A stretch of 14,367 nucleotides of DNA from NCBI GenBank assembly GCA_029549705.1, contig JAKPIR010000182.1, forward strand, positions 1-14,367. The letters are read 5' to 3'. Under the pieces are notes generated by a model, which was not told where the DNA came from, made no database searches, and saw nothing but the letters and a program-made list of their open reading frames with translations. Source of the stretch: Pseudomonadota bacterium. Lineage in GTDB: Bacteria; Pseudomonadota; Gammaproteobacteria; Burkholderiales; Methylophilaceae. Below, piece by piece: positions 1-8,467 of this stretch (position 1 is the stretch's first letter; each line of letters starts with the position of its first letter). Made by a program: the position numbers and the translations under genes.

Positions 1-1000
1 CCGTGCGCTGTGTTGGCACCGAAAAACCTGCAACCAGGGCATAGCAAACCGCAGTGATAACACCTGCAAACACCGCGGCTTTTCTGGTGGGAATACGCAT
101 GGCAAGTTGCGGGATGCGTCGCCAGCAAAAACTCACCAGCCCAAACGCCAAACCAGCCAGCATGGTGATATGCAGCCCCGAAATACTCATCAGATGCGTG
201 GTGCCCGTGCGTAAAAATATTTGCCAATCTTCGGGCGTGATTTGGCTATCGTTACCCATCACCAATGCCTGAATCACACCAATATAGGGCTTGCCTGCCA
301 GGACACTTGCGATGCGATTTTGAATACGCGCACGTATATGTTCAACCACATAACTTGGGCGCCACACAAAATTATCTAACTTTTTAAGACCAGCCTTAGT
401 TTTAATGCTGCCGGTGGCGCGAATATTTTCACTCAGCGCCCAAGCTTCAAAATCAAACCCATGCGGATTTTGACTACCGTGCGGACGCTTTAGGCGCACA
501 TTCAGCAACCAACGTTCACCCGCACTAAATAGGTTAGGCTGTGCAGCAGCGGTTTCTCTTGCTTCTTGCTCTTGCGCGTATTGATTGACCAAATAGTAAT
601 TCAGGCTGATGTGGCTTGGCACCACAGCATGTTCAGTCAATATTTTTTCAACATCAAACCGAAAACGCACGCCGCGCTCGGTTACTTCAGGCACACTGGC
701 AACCACACCTTCAATCGCGATGGTTTTTTGCTCCCACGCGTGCGGCAATGCATCACTCAACCGCCACATGGCAACACTGCTTGCCCAGCATATGCCAAGC
801 ATCAGTGCCGCTAACCCGCGTAAAAGAATCTTTAAATATGTAGTAAGGGATGATGGTTGCTGATATTGCGAGGCAAACAGTAACCACATTAAGGCCAGCG
901 CAACGAGGCTGACACAGACTAACCATTGCACACTAGGCAGTTGGGCTAACTGCTGCACCAACCAGGCGCCGAATACAAAAGATATAGCCGCCAATCTCAT
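1..1000 (-). CDS. comEC: ComEC/Rec2 family DNA uptake channel protein, 3' part cut by window edge
   Basis: ComEC forms the inner-membrane channel that passes single-stranded DNA into the cytoplasm during natural transformation. The reading frame is open from ATG at 998-1000 to the left edge, giving 333 visible residues; family members are usually 700-800, so over half is missing. Visible features in order are hydrophobic segments at about residues 4-43 and 57-78, the soluble N-terminal (DUF4131-like, OB-fold) region at about 90-205, and the start of the Competence membrane domain. That domain carries the family motif TGTTHLMSISGLHI (residues 265-278) and AGFSVPTQRT near the edge. The metallo-beta-lactamase-like C-terminal domain is outside the window. 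The start is the first ATG of the frame and has no good Shine-Dalgarno. It lies 35 bp after the lolD stop on the same strand, so it is probably the last gene of a lolC-lolD-comEC unit. Family assignment is firm; whether the cell is transformable is inference. Confidence 0.93.
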   Translation of the reverse strand, partial: MRLAAISFVFGAWLVQQLAQLPSVQWLVCVSLVALALMWLLFASQYQQPSSLTTYLKILLRGLAALMLGICWASSVAMWRLSDALPHAWEQKTIAIEGVVASVPEVTERGVRFRFDVEKILTEHAVVPSHISLNYYLVNQYAQEQEARETAAAQPNLFSAGERWLLNVRLKRPHGSQNPHGFDFEAWALSENIRATGSIKTKAGLKKLDNFVWRPSYVVEHIRARIQNRIASVLAGKPYIGVIQALVMGNDSQITPEDWQIFLRTGTTHLMSISGLHITMLAGLAFGLVSFCWRRIPQLAMRIPTRKAAVFAGVITAVCYALVAGFSVPTQRT

Positions 1001-1035
1001 GGTTTTTTAAAGGCAACTATGTCTTTTCAGCGTAT

Positions 1036-1728
1036 TTACAAAGGTTGTAGCAACCCATCAACCAACCGATATTGCCGATTCATTTTGGCGGCTAATTCTA
1101 AATCGTGCGTTACTACCACCAAAGCCACGCCTTGCGTTTGATTGATGTCTAACAGCATATCAAACACTTGGTGCGCCGTTGTTCTATCTAAATTGCCTGT
1201 AGGTTCATCGGCAATCACACATTTGGGCTTGGTCACCAACGCGCGCGCCACAGCAGCACGTTGCCGCTCACCACCTGAAAGCTCACCCGGTAAATGTTCT
1301 AAGCGATGCCCTAAACCAACTTTAGTCAGCATTTCACTGGCTTGCTGATAGGCTTCACGCCGCGCCGAATTACGAATCAGCAAAGGCAGCGCTACATTCT
1401 CCAACGCAGTAAACTCAGGCAATAGATGATGAAACTGATACACAAAACCCAGCGATTGATTGCGCATCAGGCCTTTATTCGTTTCAGTCATGCTTTTAAG
1501 CGATTTGCCCATCAGCATCACTTCACCCTGACTTGGGCTATCAAGCCCAGCCAATAAGTGCAACAAAGTGCTTTTGCCAGAGCCAGATGCGCCGACCACA
1601 ACCACCTGCTCACCCGCACTCACTGAAAAGTCTATGCCGGCCAAGACCGGCACTTCAAGCCCTGCGTAGGTTTTTTGCAATCCGATGCAGCGTAATATGC
1701 TGTTGGTATGTTCAGCGACGTTATTCAT
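1036..1728 (-). CDS. lolD: LolD, ATPase of the lipoprotein-releasing ABC transporter
   Basis: LolD is the cytoplasmic ATPase of the LolCDE-type complex, which extracts outer-membrane lipoproteins from the inner membrane and hands them to LolA. The 230-residue length is normal. Visible motifs are Walker A GASGSGKST (46-54), Q-loop Q98 inside the LolD-type motif FVYQFHHLLPEF (95-106), ABC signature LSGGE (150-154), Walker B VIADEP (171-176) and switch histidine H208 in VVTHD. The LolD-type motif, which contacts the permease, separates LolD from macrolide-type MacB ATPases. The gene starts inside the end of the upstream permease gene (8-bp overlap ATGAATAA), which indicates translational coupling. 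All catalytic residues are present. Confidence 0.96.
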   Translation of the reverse strand: MNNVAEHTNSILRCIGLQKTYAGLEVPVLAGIDFSVSAGEQVVVVGASGSGKSTLLHLLAGLDSPSQGEVMLMGKSLKSMTETNKGLMRNQSLGFVYQFHHLLPEFTALENVALPLLIRNSARREAYQQASEMLTKVGLGHRLEHLPGELSGGERQRAAVARALVTKPKCVIADEPTGNLDRTTAHQVFDMLLDINQTQGVALVVVTHDLELAAKMNRQYRLVDGLLQPL

Positions 1729-2986
1729 AGCGCAAAGCCTCAGCAGGGTTCATTCTGGCTGCTTTCCAGCTTGGGTATAACGTTGCCAGAAGACTTAATA
1801 CGAAAGATGTCAACATAATGACCAGCACGTCCGACCATAGCAATTGTGAGGGTACCGAAGTAATCATGTAGACATCTTTATCTAAAAATTGTATTCCGAA
1901 CACGTGCTCAATAAAGGGGACAATCACATCAATATTCAATGCAACCAGCACACCCAATATCACGCCTACCAGCGTGCCTATGACACCAATCAGTGCGCCC
2001 TGCACCACAAATATCTGCATAATGCTGCTGGGGCTTGCGCCTAGCGTGCGCAGAATGGCAATATCTGCCCGTTTGTCTGTCACCGCCATAATCAGTGTGG
2101 ATACAATGTTAAAAGCGGCCACTGCCACAACTAACGCCATGATGATGAACATCACGCGTTTTTCCATTTTAAGTGCTGCAAAAAAATTGGGGTTTTCATC
2201 AACCCAATCACTAATATAATAATTTTGCTGACCACTTAACGCCAAACTCAGCAAAGGTGAAACCTCGCTCGCATGAAAAGGGTCATCTAGCTTTAAGCGC
2301 ACGCCAGAAACATCATCCCCCATACGATACAGTTTTGCCGCATCTTCTATATGGACGAGCGCAAGATTGCCATCATATTCCTTCATGTCCATTTCAAACA
2401 CACCGACCAACTTAAACTGCTTCATGCGTGGCACCATACCAGCTGGCGTGGCCTGACCGTTCGGCGTCATGAGCATCACCTTGTCGCCCAACTCAGCCCC
2501 CAGATAACGCGCCAAATCAATGCCCAACACAATGCCAAACTCACCAGCGTGTAAATCATCTAATTTGCCGACTTTCATTTTATTGCCAAGTTCAGCAACT
2601 TGCACTTCTTGCGCCGGCACAATACCGCGCACAATCGCCCCTTGCGCATATTGCCCAAAAGACAGCATGCCCTGCCCCATCACATAAGGCGCAGCCGCTT
2701 TTACTTGCGGTACAGTTTTAGCTTGTTCAACAACGTTTTGCCAATTCGAAAGCGGACTGTTGATGCCGGTCACTTGCATGTGCGAAGCCACGCCCAAAAT
2801 ACGGTTACGCAACTCCGTACCAAAGCCATTCATGACCGATAGCACGATAATCAGCACCGCTACACCCAAGGCGATCCCCACCATACTGGTGATAGAAATA
2901 AATGAAGTAAAATGATTTTTACGCTTGGCGCGGGTATAACGCCAACCAACAAATAGTTCAAATGGAAGAGAGTTCATGAGCGGCAT
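1721..2986 (-). CDS. lolC: LolC/LolE family lipoprotein-releasing permease
   Basis: This is the membrane subunit of the lipoprotein-releasing ABC transporter (FtsX/MacB-like permease fold, 421 residues, full length). It has one transmembrane segment at about 33-53, a periplasmic domain at about 55-270, then three more segments at about 278-300, 325-352 and 383-405. The ending PSWKAARMNPAEALRYE is typical of the family. The cytoplasmic coupling region reads DKRADIAILRTLGAS (304-318). Only one permease gene precedes lolD, whereas E. coli has lolC and lolE, so it may act as a homodimer (the LolF-like arrangement); a second permease elsewhere cannot be excluded. Two starts are possible: ATG at 2986 or the third downstream codon ATG at 2977 (MNSLPFELF), and the second fits relatives better. 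Neither has a clear ribosome binding site. The stop overlaps the lolD start. The gene diverges from the c-di-GMP gene across a 165-bp spacer in which I cannot pick a convincing promoter. Confidence 0.92.
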   Translation of the reverse strand: MPLMNSLPFELFVGWRYTRAKRKNHFTSFISITSMVGIALGVAVLIIVLSVMNGFGTELRNRILGVASHMQVTGINSPLSNWQNVVEQAKTVPQVKAAAPYVMGQGMLSFGQYAQGAIVRGIVPAQEVQVAELGNKMKVGKLDDLHAGEFGIVLGIDLARYLGAELGDKVMLMTPNGQATPAGMVPRMKQFKLVGVFEMDMKEYDGNLALVHIEDAAKLYRMGDDVSGVRLKLDDPFHASEVSPLLSLALSGQQNYYISDWVDENPNFFAALKMEKRVMFIIMALVVAVAAFNIVSTLIMAVTDKRADIAILRTLGASPSSIMQIFVVQGALIGVIGTLVGVILGVLVALNIDVIVPFIEHVFGIQFLDKDVYMITSVPSQLLWSDVLVIMLTSFVLSLLATLYPSWKAARMNPAEALRYE

Positions 2987-3151
2987 TCTATCAGGCTTAT
3001 CCGATTTTTCAGAAATACATTTTATGGCATGCCGTTTGTATTAAAGCGTTCATGTGAGATACTCTAACAACACAAAAATTAAAATTAAAGATACGGTAGA
3101 TATTTGCCGTTATCACAATACGTTTGCAATAACACTTTCCTGGTAGATTCA

Positions 3152-5857
3152 ATGGCAGAAAAACACTTTACTGGATTACGCGCCAAAATGTTGGTAGTGG
3201 TTGCGGTAGGGATGATACTGCTTTTCACCCTCGTTTTTTTTGCCGCCCGCAAAGTTCTCTACGATGGCTACGCCAAACTTGAATCAAACAAAACACTGAT
3301 TCAAGTCAGTAGCGCCAGTACACTTTTGAATGAGCAAATCGAGCAACTTGACGGGATTATTGCTGAATACGCGCATTGGGATGACACATATCAATTCATG
3401 GCGCAGCCAGACCCGCGTTTTATAGAGTCAAACTTTACCGATGGCACATTTGCCAACCTTAAAGTAAAAGCCATTTTGCTGGTTAATGCTGAAGGCGTTG
3501 CGCTCTTCAAAAGAGGGTTTGATTACTCCACTGGCAAACCATGGCTAATTCCAGAATCGCTTGAAAAAGCCATCAGCAAAGATGGTGTGTTTTTAGATTC
3601 AAGCCACAACAAACTTTCCGGCTTCTATTGGACGCCACAAGGCGTCTGTATTGTTTCTGCTTCAGACATTCTACCGACAAATACTGAGCAGAAAACAATG
3701 CGTCGCGGCACGCTGATTATGGTTCGGCATTTAGATAACACCTTGATGGAACATCTTGAAAAAGTCGTGGGTGCAAAAGTGGTTTTTCAACAAAAGCTGG
3801 ATGCGCACCATGCTGATATTGAAAAAAACCTTGAGTCCATGAAGATGCTCAGCAAACCACTCAACCACGAGCAGGTCGCCGGTTATGCGCTGTTAAATAA
3901 CATCGGCCAATCAGAAAAACTTATTTTAACCACCGTTGATGACCGTGAAATAGTCGAGCAGGGTGAATCCAACTTAAGTTTACTGTCTTGGTTTACCTCC
4001 ATTATCGCGCTCATGCTGGCAGCGATTAGCTGGCTCTTCGACCGCATGGTATTACTGCGCCTCTCGCGCATGAGTGAGGATGTCACGCGCATCAGTGAAT
4101 CGGTCGATTTAAGTACGCGTATTCGCAAGTTGCAGGGTAACGATGAATTGGCAAGTTTATCGCATGGCATTAATGACATGTTAGACCGTATTGAAGACGC
4201 GCAATACGAACTTGAGCTAGAAAAAGAACGCGCTCAAGTCACCTTGGAAGGCATTGCTGACGCGGTCATCACCAGCAATGAAAATGGCTTTGTACTTTAT
4301 ATGAATGCTGCGGCAGAACGGCTGACTGGCATTAAATTAGGCGAGGCAAAAGTTAAAACTCTGAATGCATTATTTCGCTTGATGGCCGAGGATAAAACCA
4401 CGCCTGTTGATAGCAATTGGCTCACCGATTCTTATAGCGCACTTGAAGAGGTCATCCTTGAGCGCGCCGACGGGAACGAATTTGTGATTCGAAAATCGGC
4501 CTCGCCTTTATATGACAGAGACGGAAATACCTTTGCAATTGTCACAGTGTTGCACGACGTCACCATGTTACGCACACTTTCCAATCAGCTGTCATTTCAG
4601 GCGCGGCACGACCAACTCACAGGCCTCATTAACCGCTATGAATTTGACCGTAAAGCCCAGCTCGCGATTGATGACGCAGCCACAGAAAATCGCGTCCATT
4701 GTTTGGCCTATTTTGATTTGGACCAATTTAAAATCGTTAATGACACCTGCGGCCACATGGCGGGCGACGTATTGTTAAAACAGCTATCAAACCACATTAA
4801 AACCAAAGTGCGGAGTTCAGACACCTTGGCGCGTTTGGGCGGTGATGAATTTGCCTTACTGCTGATGGGTTGCGATTTAATCAAAGCGCAGGAAATCATT
4901 GAAAGTTTATTGCAGGTTGTTCGCGAATATCGCTTCACCTTTGATGACAAAGTGTTCAAAATTGGCGCGAGTGTTGGGCTTACTGAAATTTCACCCATCA
5001 GTAAACTCACGCTTAGTGAATTACTCAGCACCGTTGATGCGGCTTGCTACACCGCAAAAGAAGAAGGCGGCAACCGCATTCACATTTACCGTTCTGATGA
5101 TGCCGACATTAAAGAGCATAACAATCAACTTGAATGGGTATCGCGCATTCATACTGGGCTAGAGAATCAACAATTTGTACTCTATATTCAGCGCATGGAA
5201 AGCCTGACGCCTAGCGCTGAACTGCATTGCGAGTTGCTGATTCGCATGCAGGCGATGGACGGCACATATTATCCGCCAGGGTATTTCTTACCCGCCGCCG
5301 AGCGTTACCACCTCATGCCAGAAATCGACCGATGGGTCGTCAAAGAAGCACTTTCTATCATTGCCCGTAAAGGTGCCAATTTTGGTTATGTGTGTGCCAT
5401 CAATCTATCAGGCCAAACCTTGTCTGAAGAAGGTTTTCTTGACTTTGTTGTGGAGAAAATCAACCAGTATGGCGTGGATACCAGCCGCATTTGCTTTGAA
5501 ATTACCGAAACTTCGGTGATTGCCAACTTAAATAAAGCGCGCCAATTCATGCAGGCATTAAGAAAAATCGGCTGCCGATTCTCGCTGGACGACTTTGGTA
5601 GCGGCCTATCGTCTTTTGCGTATTTAAAAAATCTTGAAGTTGATTTTCTTAAAATTGACGGCATGTTTGTCAAAGCGATCGCCAACAACAAAATTGACCG
5701 TGCCATGGTTGAGTCCATCAATAATGTCGGCCATGTGATGGGCTTGCACACCATTGCAGAATTTGCCGAAAATGATGACATCATCCAGATACTCAAAGAA
5801 ATTGGCGTGGATTACGCACAAGGTTACGGCGTGGCCAAACCGGAAATTTTTGAATAA
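3152..5857 (+). CDS. Membrane c-di-GMP signalling protein: CHASE4-HAMP-PAS-GGDEF-EAL
   Basis: This 901-residue protein could both make and degrade c-di-GMP. Domains in order are TM1 (about 13-32), a periplasmic CHASE4 sensor (about 55-265, with the signature EYAHWDDTYQF at 72-82), TM2 (about 276-298), HAMP (about 297-350), PAS (about 360-470), GGDEF (about 480-648) and EAL (about 660-898). The GGDEF motif is intact (563-567) and the inhibitory RxxD site is present (RSSD 554-557, five residues upstream). The EAL signature reads ELL (E694). The other metal/catalytic residues are present: N751, E783, D813-D814 in DDFGSG, K834 in KIDG, E870 and Q890. Both activities are therefore possible. The frame also opens upstream at TTG 3104. 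I prefer ATG 3152 because the next residues lead directly into TM1, but neither start has a strong ribosome binding site. The CHASE4 ligand is unknown. The gene is divergent from lolC and appears monocistronic. Confidence 0.93.
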   Translation: MAEKHFTGLRAKMLVVVAVGMILLFTLVFFAARKVLYDGYAKLESNKTLIQVSSASTLLNEQIEQLDGIIAEYAHWDDTYQFMAQPDPRFIESNFTDGTFANLKVKAILLVNAEGVALFKRGFDYSTGKPWLIPESLEKAISKDGVFLDSSHNKLSGFYWTPQGVCIVSASDILPTNTEQKTMRRGTLIMVRHLDNTLMEHLEKVVGAKVVFQQKLDAHHADIEKNLESMKMLSKPLNHEQVAGYALLNNIGQSEKLILTTVDDREIVEQGESNLSLLSWFTSIIALMLAAISWLFDRMVLLRLSRMSEDVTRISESVDLSTRIRKLQGNDELASLSHGINDMLDRIEDAQYELELEKERAQVTLEGIADAVITSNENGFVLYMNAAAERLTGIKLGEAKVKTLNALFRLMAEDKTTPVDSNWLTDSYSALEEVILERADGNEFVIRKSASPLYDRDGNTFAIVTVLHDVTMLRTLSNQLSFQARHDQLTGLINRYEFDRKAQLAIDDAATENRVHCLAYFDLDQFKIVNDTCGHMAGDVLLKQLSNHIKTKVRSSDTLARLGGDEFALLLMGCDLIKAQEIIESLLQVVREYRFTFDDKVFKIGASVGLTEISPISKLTLSELLSTVDAACYTAKEEGGNRIHIYRSDDADIKEHNNQLEWVSRIHTGLENQQFVLYIQRMESLTPSAELHCELLIRMQAMDGTYYPPGYFLPAAERYHLMPEIDRWVVKEALSIIARKGANFGYVCAINLSGQTLSEEGFLDFVVEKINQYGVDTSRICFEITETSVIANLNKARQFMQALRKIGCRFSLDDFGSGLSSFAYLKNLEVDFLKIDGMFVKAIANNKIDRAMVESINNVGHVMGLHTIAEFAENDDIIQILKEIGVDYAQGYGVAKPEIFE

Positions 5858-5921
5858 TCCCCCATCTTTGAACGAACGATAAAACGCATTCAAAACGTCG
5901 CAATTTCTCCCGAGGAAATTT

Positions 5922-5964
5922 TACTGCCCTGCGAGCCTTATAAATAAAGGCTCGCAGGGCAGTA
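5922..5964. repeat. Palindromic repeat, copy 1 (18-bp perfect stem, ATAAATA loop)
   Basis: An 18-bp perfect inverted repeat (outer arms 5922-5939 and 5947-5964) encloses a 7-nt loop ATAAATA at 5940-5946. The core arm reads TGCCCTGCGAGCCTT. A near copy with the same loop lies at 13382-13424, so this is a dispersed element and not only a local hairpin. It lies 64 bp after the stop of the c-di-GMP gene. A smaller imperfect AT-rich hairpin (AATTTC/GAAATT, 5902-5920) sits just upstream. No T-run follows on either strand, so it is not a classical intrinsic terminator, although so strong a stem could stop RNA polymerase or protect a 3' end. Confidence 0.85.
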
Positions 5965-6113
5965 CAAAAGGGTTGGTGTTAAATTCATGGTTCTCAGCCT
6001 GTTTTTTTAACTGTTATTTTGCTTCAATTCATTATCAATATTGCGCACATAAAATCCTAATATGGCGCAAAGCAAAAGTTACTTTGCACATCAACTCTGC
6101 TAAAATTAGCGGC

Positions 6114-6713
6114 ATGTTTACAGGCATCATACAAACCGTCGGTCAAATCGAACTTGCCACCCCAGTGGGCGAAGATTTAAAACTCAATATTCAATGCGCA
6201 GGGCTCGACATGCGCGATGTGCAAACGGGCGATAGTATTGCCGTCAACGGTGTTTGTCTCACCGCAGTAAGTCTGGACGACAGCCATTTTGTTGCGCATG
6301 TATCTAAAGAAACGCTTTCGGTTACAGAAGGTTTGCAGCACGTGCACCCAGTGAATCTAGAAAAAGCTTTACGTTTATCAGACCGCCTAGGCGGCCACTT
6401 GGTGAGCGGGCATGTGGATGGCGTGGGCGAAGTGGTGCGTTTTGAATCTTTAGGTGAATGCTGGCGTTTAGATATTAAGGCCCCGCATGCCATTTCAAAA
6501 TATATTGCTGTAAAAGGCTCGATTTGTGTGGACGGCGTTAGCCTGACGGTCAATCAAGTCACACGTGACACTTTTAGCATCAATTTGATTCCGCATACGC
6601 TTGAAAACACCACGCTAAAGTTTTTAAATGCGGGCAGCCGCGTGAATTTAGAAGTGGATCAAATCGCCCGTTATGTAGAGCGCATGACGGAATGGGCTTC
6701 AGAAAGCCAATAA
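6114..6713 (+). CDS. ribE: Riboflavin synthase alpha chain
   Basis: RibE (also called RibC in some species) dismutates two molecules of 6,7-dimethyl-8-ribityllumazine into riboflavin and 5-amino-6-ribitylaminouracil, the last step of riboflavin synthesis. The protein has 199 residues, the usual size, arranged as two lumazine-binding repeats. The first opens MFTGIIQTVG and contains the motif GDSIAVNGVCLT. The second contains the parallel motif VKGSICVDGVSLTV. The conserved beginning fixes the start at ATG 6114; the frame is open further upstream (from 5973) but that stretch does not resemble the family. No Shine-Dalgarno is visible before this start, and a TAAAAT hexamer ends 7 nt before it, so the mRNA may be leaderless. 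The ribBA-like gene follows after 27 bp. No FMN riboswitch is recognisable in the 256-bp spacer upstream. Confidence 0.95.
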   Translation: MFTGIIQTVGQIELATPVGEDLKLNIQCAGLDMRDVQTGDSIAVNGVCLTAVSLDDSHFVAHVSKETLSVTEGLQHVHPVNLEKALRLSDRLGGHLVSGHVDGVGEVVRFESLGECWRLDIKAPHAISKYIAVKGSICVDGVSLTVNQVTRDTFSINLIPHTLENTTLKFLNAGSRVNLEVDQIARYVERMTEWASESQ

Positions 6714-6740
6714 AAACAATAGAGTTAAGAAAAAACCACC

Positions 6741-7835
6741 ATGCAACTACAAATTAGCAGCGCTAAAGACATTATAGAAGAAATCAAGCACGGGCGCATG
6801 GTGGTGCTAATCGATGACGAAAATCGGGAAAATGAAGGTGATTTAGTGTTGGCGGCAGAATTTGCCACCGCTGAACACATCAACTTTATGGCCAAATATG
6901 GGCGTGGGCTGATTTGCTTGACGTTGACAGAATCACGCTGCCAGCAACTACAACTCAGCAAAATGGTGCAAAAAAATGGCACGCGCATGGGCACTAACTT
7001 TACCGTGTCAATTGAAGCCGCTGAGGGCGTCACCACCGGAATTTCAGCCGCCGACCGCGCACGCACCATTCAAACGGCCGTGTCAAAAATGGCAAAACCT
7101 TCTGATATTGTTAGCCCAGGCCATGTGTTTCCGCTCACCGCGATGGATGGCGGCGTTTTGATTCGTGCCGGCCACACAGAGGCTGGTTGCGATTTGGCGC
7201 AATTAGCAGGGCTTGAACCCGCCTCGGTGATTTGCGAAATTTTAAAAGATGATGGCAGCATGGCACGCTTGCCAGATTTAATGACATTTGCCGCGGAACA
7301 TGGCTTAAAAATTGGCACCATCGCTGATTTAATTCACTACCGCGCAGAAACGGAAAGCTTTATTGAGCGCACTGCCGAGCGCATGGTGCAAACCCCATAT
7401 GGTGAAATGAAACTGGTGGCATACAGCGATAAAATTGGCAAAGAGACACATCTGGTGCTCGTTAAAGGTAATCCGTCGCCTGAAAAAGAGGTACTGGTAC
7501 GTGTACACGAGCCGCTTTCGGTCTTTGACTTACTAGACAGCACCAGTTGCTCGCATAGCTGGAACACGCTAAAAGCCATGCAAGTGATTGCCAATGCAGA
7601 AGCAGGCGTCATGGTACTGCTTCACCAAAACGAAACAGGAAGCGCGATTGTTGAGCGCATTAAAGGCGCCGATGAACCAATTCGCATTAATCAGGAGCTT
7701 CGCACTTATGGCATTGGCTCACAAATCTTATTAGATTGCGGTGTGCGTAAAATGAAACTACTTGCTAACCCACGCAAAATGCCGAGCATGGCGGGCTTTG
7801 GCTTAGAAGTGACAGGCTATTTAGAGGCGACCTAG
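6741..7835 (+). CDS. ribBA: 3,4-dihydroxy-2-butanone-4-phosphate synthase with degenerate GTP cyclohydrolase II domain (RibBX type)
   Basis: The N-terminal half (about 1-203) is RibB, which turns ribulose 5-phosphate into the four-carbon precursor of the lumazine. It keeps the active-site loop DDENRENEGD (25-34) and the conserved HTEAGCDLA (145-153). The C-terminal half (about 207-364) aligns with GTP cyclohydrolase II (RibA) but lacks its catalytic apparatus. The three-cysteine zinc site (canonical C..GD.....RCDC) reads RVHEPLSVFD then STSCSHSW, leaving one cysteine (C270). The canonical RQEGRGIGL loop reads HQNETGSAI (295-303). The half is also shorter than an active domain. Automatic pipelines call such genes bifunctional RibBA; what I see supports RibB activity only, as described for RibBX hybrids. 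A separate ribA must exist elsewhere. It lies 27 bp after ribE and is probably cotranscribed; the ribosome binding site is weak. ribH and nusB, often the next genes, are absent here. Confidence 0.9.
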   Translation: MQLQISSAKDIIEEIKHGRMVVLIDDENRENEGDLVLAAEFATAEHINFMAKYGRGLICLTLTESRCQQLQLSKMVQKNGTRMGTNFTVSIEAAEGVTTGISAADRARTIQTAVSKMAKPSDIVSPGHVFPLTAMDGGVLIRAGHTEAGCDLAQLAGLEPASVICEILKDDGSMARLPDLMTFAAEHGLKIGTIADLIHYRAETESFIERTAERMVQTPYGEMKLVAYSDKIGKETHLVLVKGNPSPEKEVLVRVHEPLSVFDLLDSTSCSHSWNTLKAMQVIANAEAGVMVLLHQNETGSAIVERIKGADEPIRINQELRTYGIGSQILLDCGVRKMKLLANPRKMPSMAGFGLEVTGYLEAT

Positions 7836-7879
7836 CAGTCAATGCAATATCACTTTAAAAATCAATTCACTATGTTAGA

Positions 7880-8467
7880 ATGACCACATTGGAAAACATC
7901 AATCTTACCGGTCACTTTCTCATCGCGATGCCCGCCGTGACCGACCCTTTTTTCAGCAAATCGGTCACCTTCATCTGCACGCACAATCAAGACGGTGCAA
8001 TGGGCATTATGATTAACCGCCCTACCGACATTACTTTTGAGACTTTATTTGAAAAAATCAACGTAGAACTGCTTAACCTAGCCGTTGCAGATCAGCCTGT
8101 ATTGTATGGCGGGCCAGTGCAGCCTGAACGCGGCTTTGTGTTGCATGAAGTCACAGACGGCGAGTGGGATAGCACGGTGCAAATTGCAAATAATATTGCA
8201 CTCACCACTTCAAAAGATATTCTGGAATCTGTCGCGATCGGCTCTGGGCCAGCAAAGATGTTGCTTACCTTGGGCTATGCTGGCTGGACAGCTGGTCAAC
8301 TTGAGCAGGAAATCAAACAAAATGCATGGCTGTCGGTACAGGCAAACGACACTGAAACGCTACATGAAATCTTATACAATACAGATTATGACCGAAAATT
8401 ATCCGCAACCTTAGCATTACTGGGTGTTGACCCTGCGATGCTTTCAGATATAGCGGGTCATGCCTGA
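7880..8467 (+). CDS. yqgE: YqgE/AlgH family protein (UPF0301)
   Basis: This is a conserved protein of 195 residues whose biochemical role is not settled; the name AlgH comes from an alginate regulation phenotype in Pseudomonas. Family hallmarks are present: LTGHFLIAMPAVTDPFFSKSV near the N-terminus (residues 9-29), GAMGIMINRP (39-48), GGPVQPERGFVLH in the middle and YAGWTAGQLEQEI towards the end. The start matches relatives, yet no Shine-Dalgarno precedes it. It lies 44 bp after ribBA and opens the yqgE-ruvX-pyrR-pyrB-pyrC' cluster, a gene order also known from Pseudomonas. Its stop TGA shares one base with the ATG of ruvX, so the two are translationally coupled. Confidence 0.93.
   Translation: MTTLENINLTGHFLIAMPAVTDPFFSKSVTFICTHNQDGAMGIMINRPTDITFETLFEKINVELLNLAVADQPVLYGGPVQPERGFVLHEVTDGEWDSTVQIANNIALTTSKDILESVAIGSGPAKMLLTLGYAGWTAGQLEQEIKQNAWLSVQANDTETLHEILYNTDYDRKLSATLALLGVDPAMLSDIAGHA

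Noticed and set aside
609..863. Plus-strand open frames inside comEC
   Set aside because: They are antisense shadows of a well supported coding frame and encode nothing recognisable.
3104..3151. TTG start for the c-di-GMP protein
   Set aside because: It adds 16 residues with no family likeness; ATG 3152 leads straight to the first membrane helix.
2987..3151. Divergent promoters in the lolC / c-di-GMP gene spacer
   Set aside because: Several AT-rich hexamers exist, but none combines decent -35 and -10 boxes with correct spacing on either strand.
5973..6113. Upstream in-frame extension of ribE from ATG 5973
   Set aside because: Riboflavin synthase begins MFTGI, which lies at 6114; the 47 upstream residues look like translated spacer.
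5965..6113. Possible FMN riboswitch before ribE
   Set aside because: I could not find the conserved riboswitch core segments or a multi-helix arrangement; the only strong fold is the repeat palindrome further upstream.
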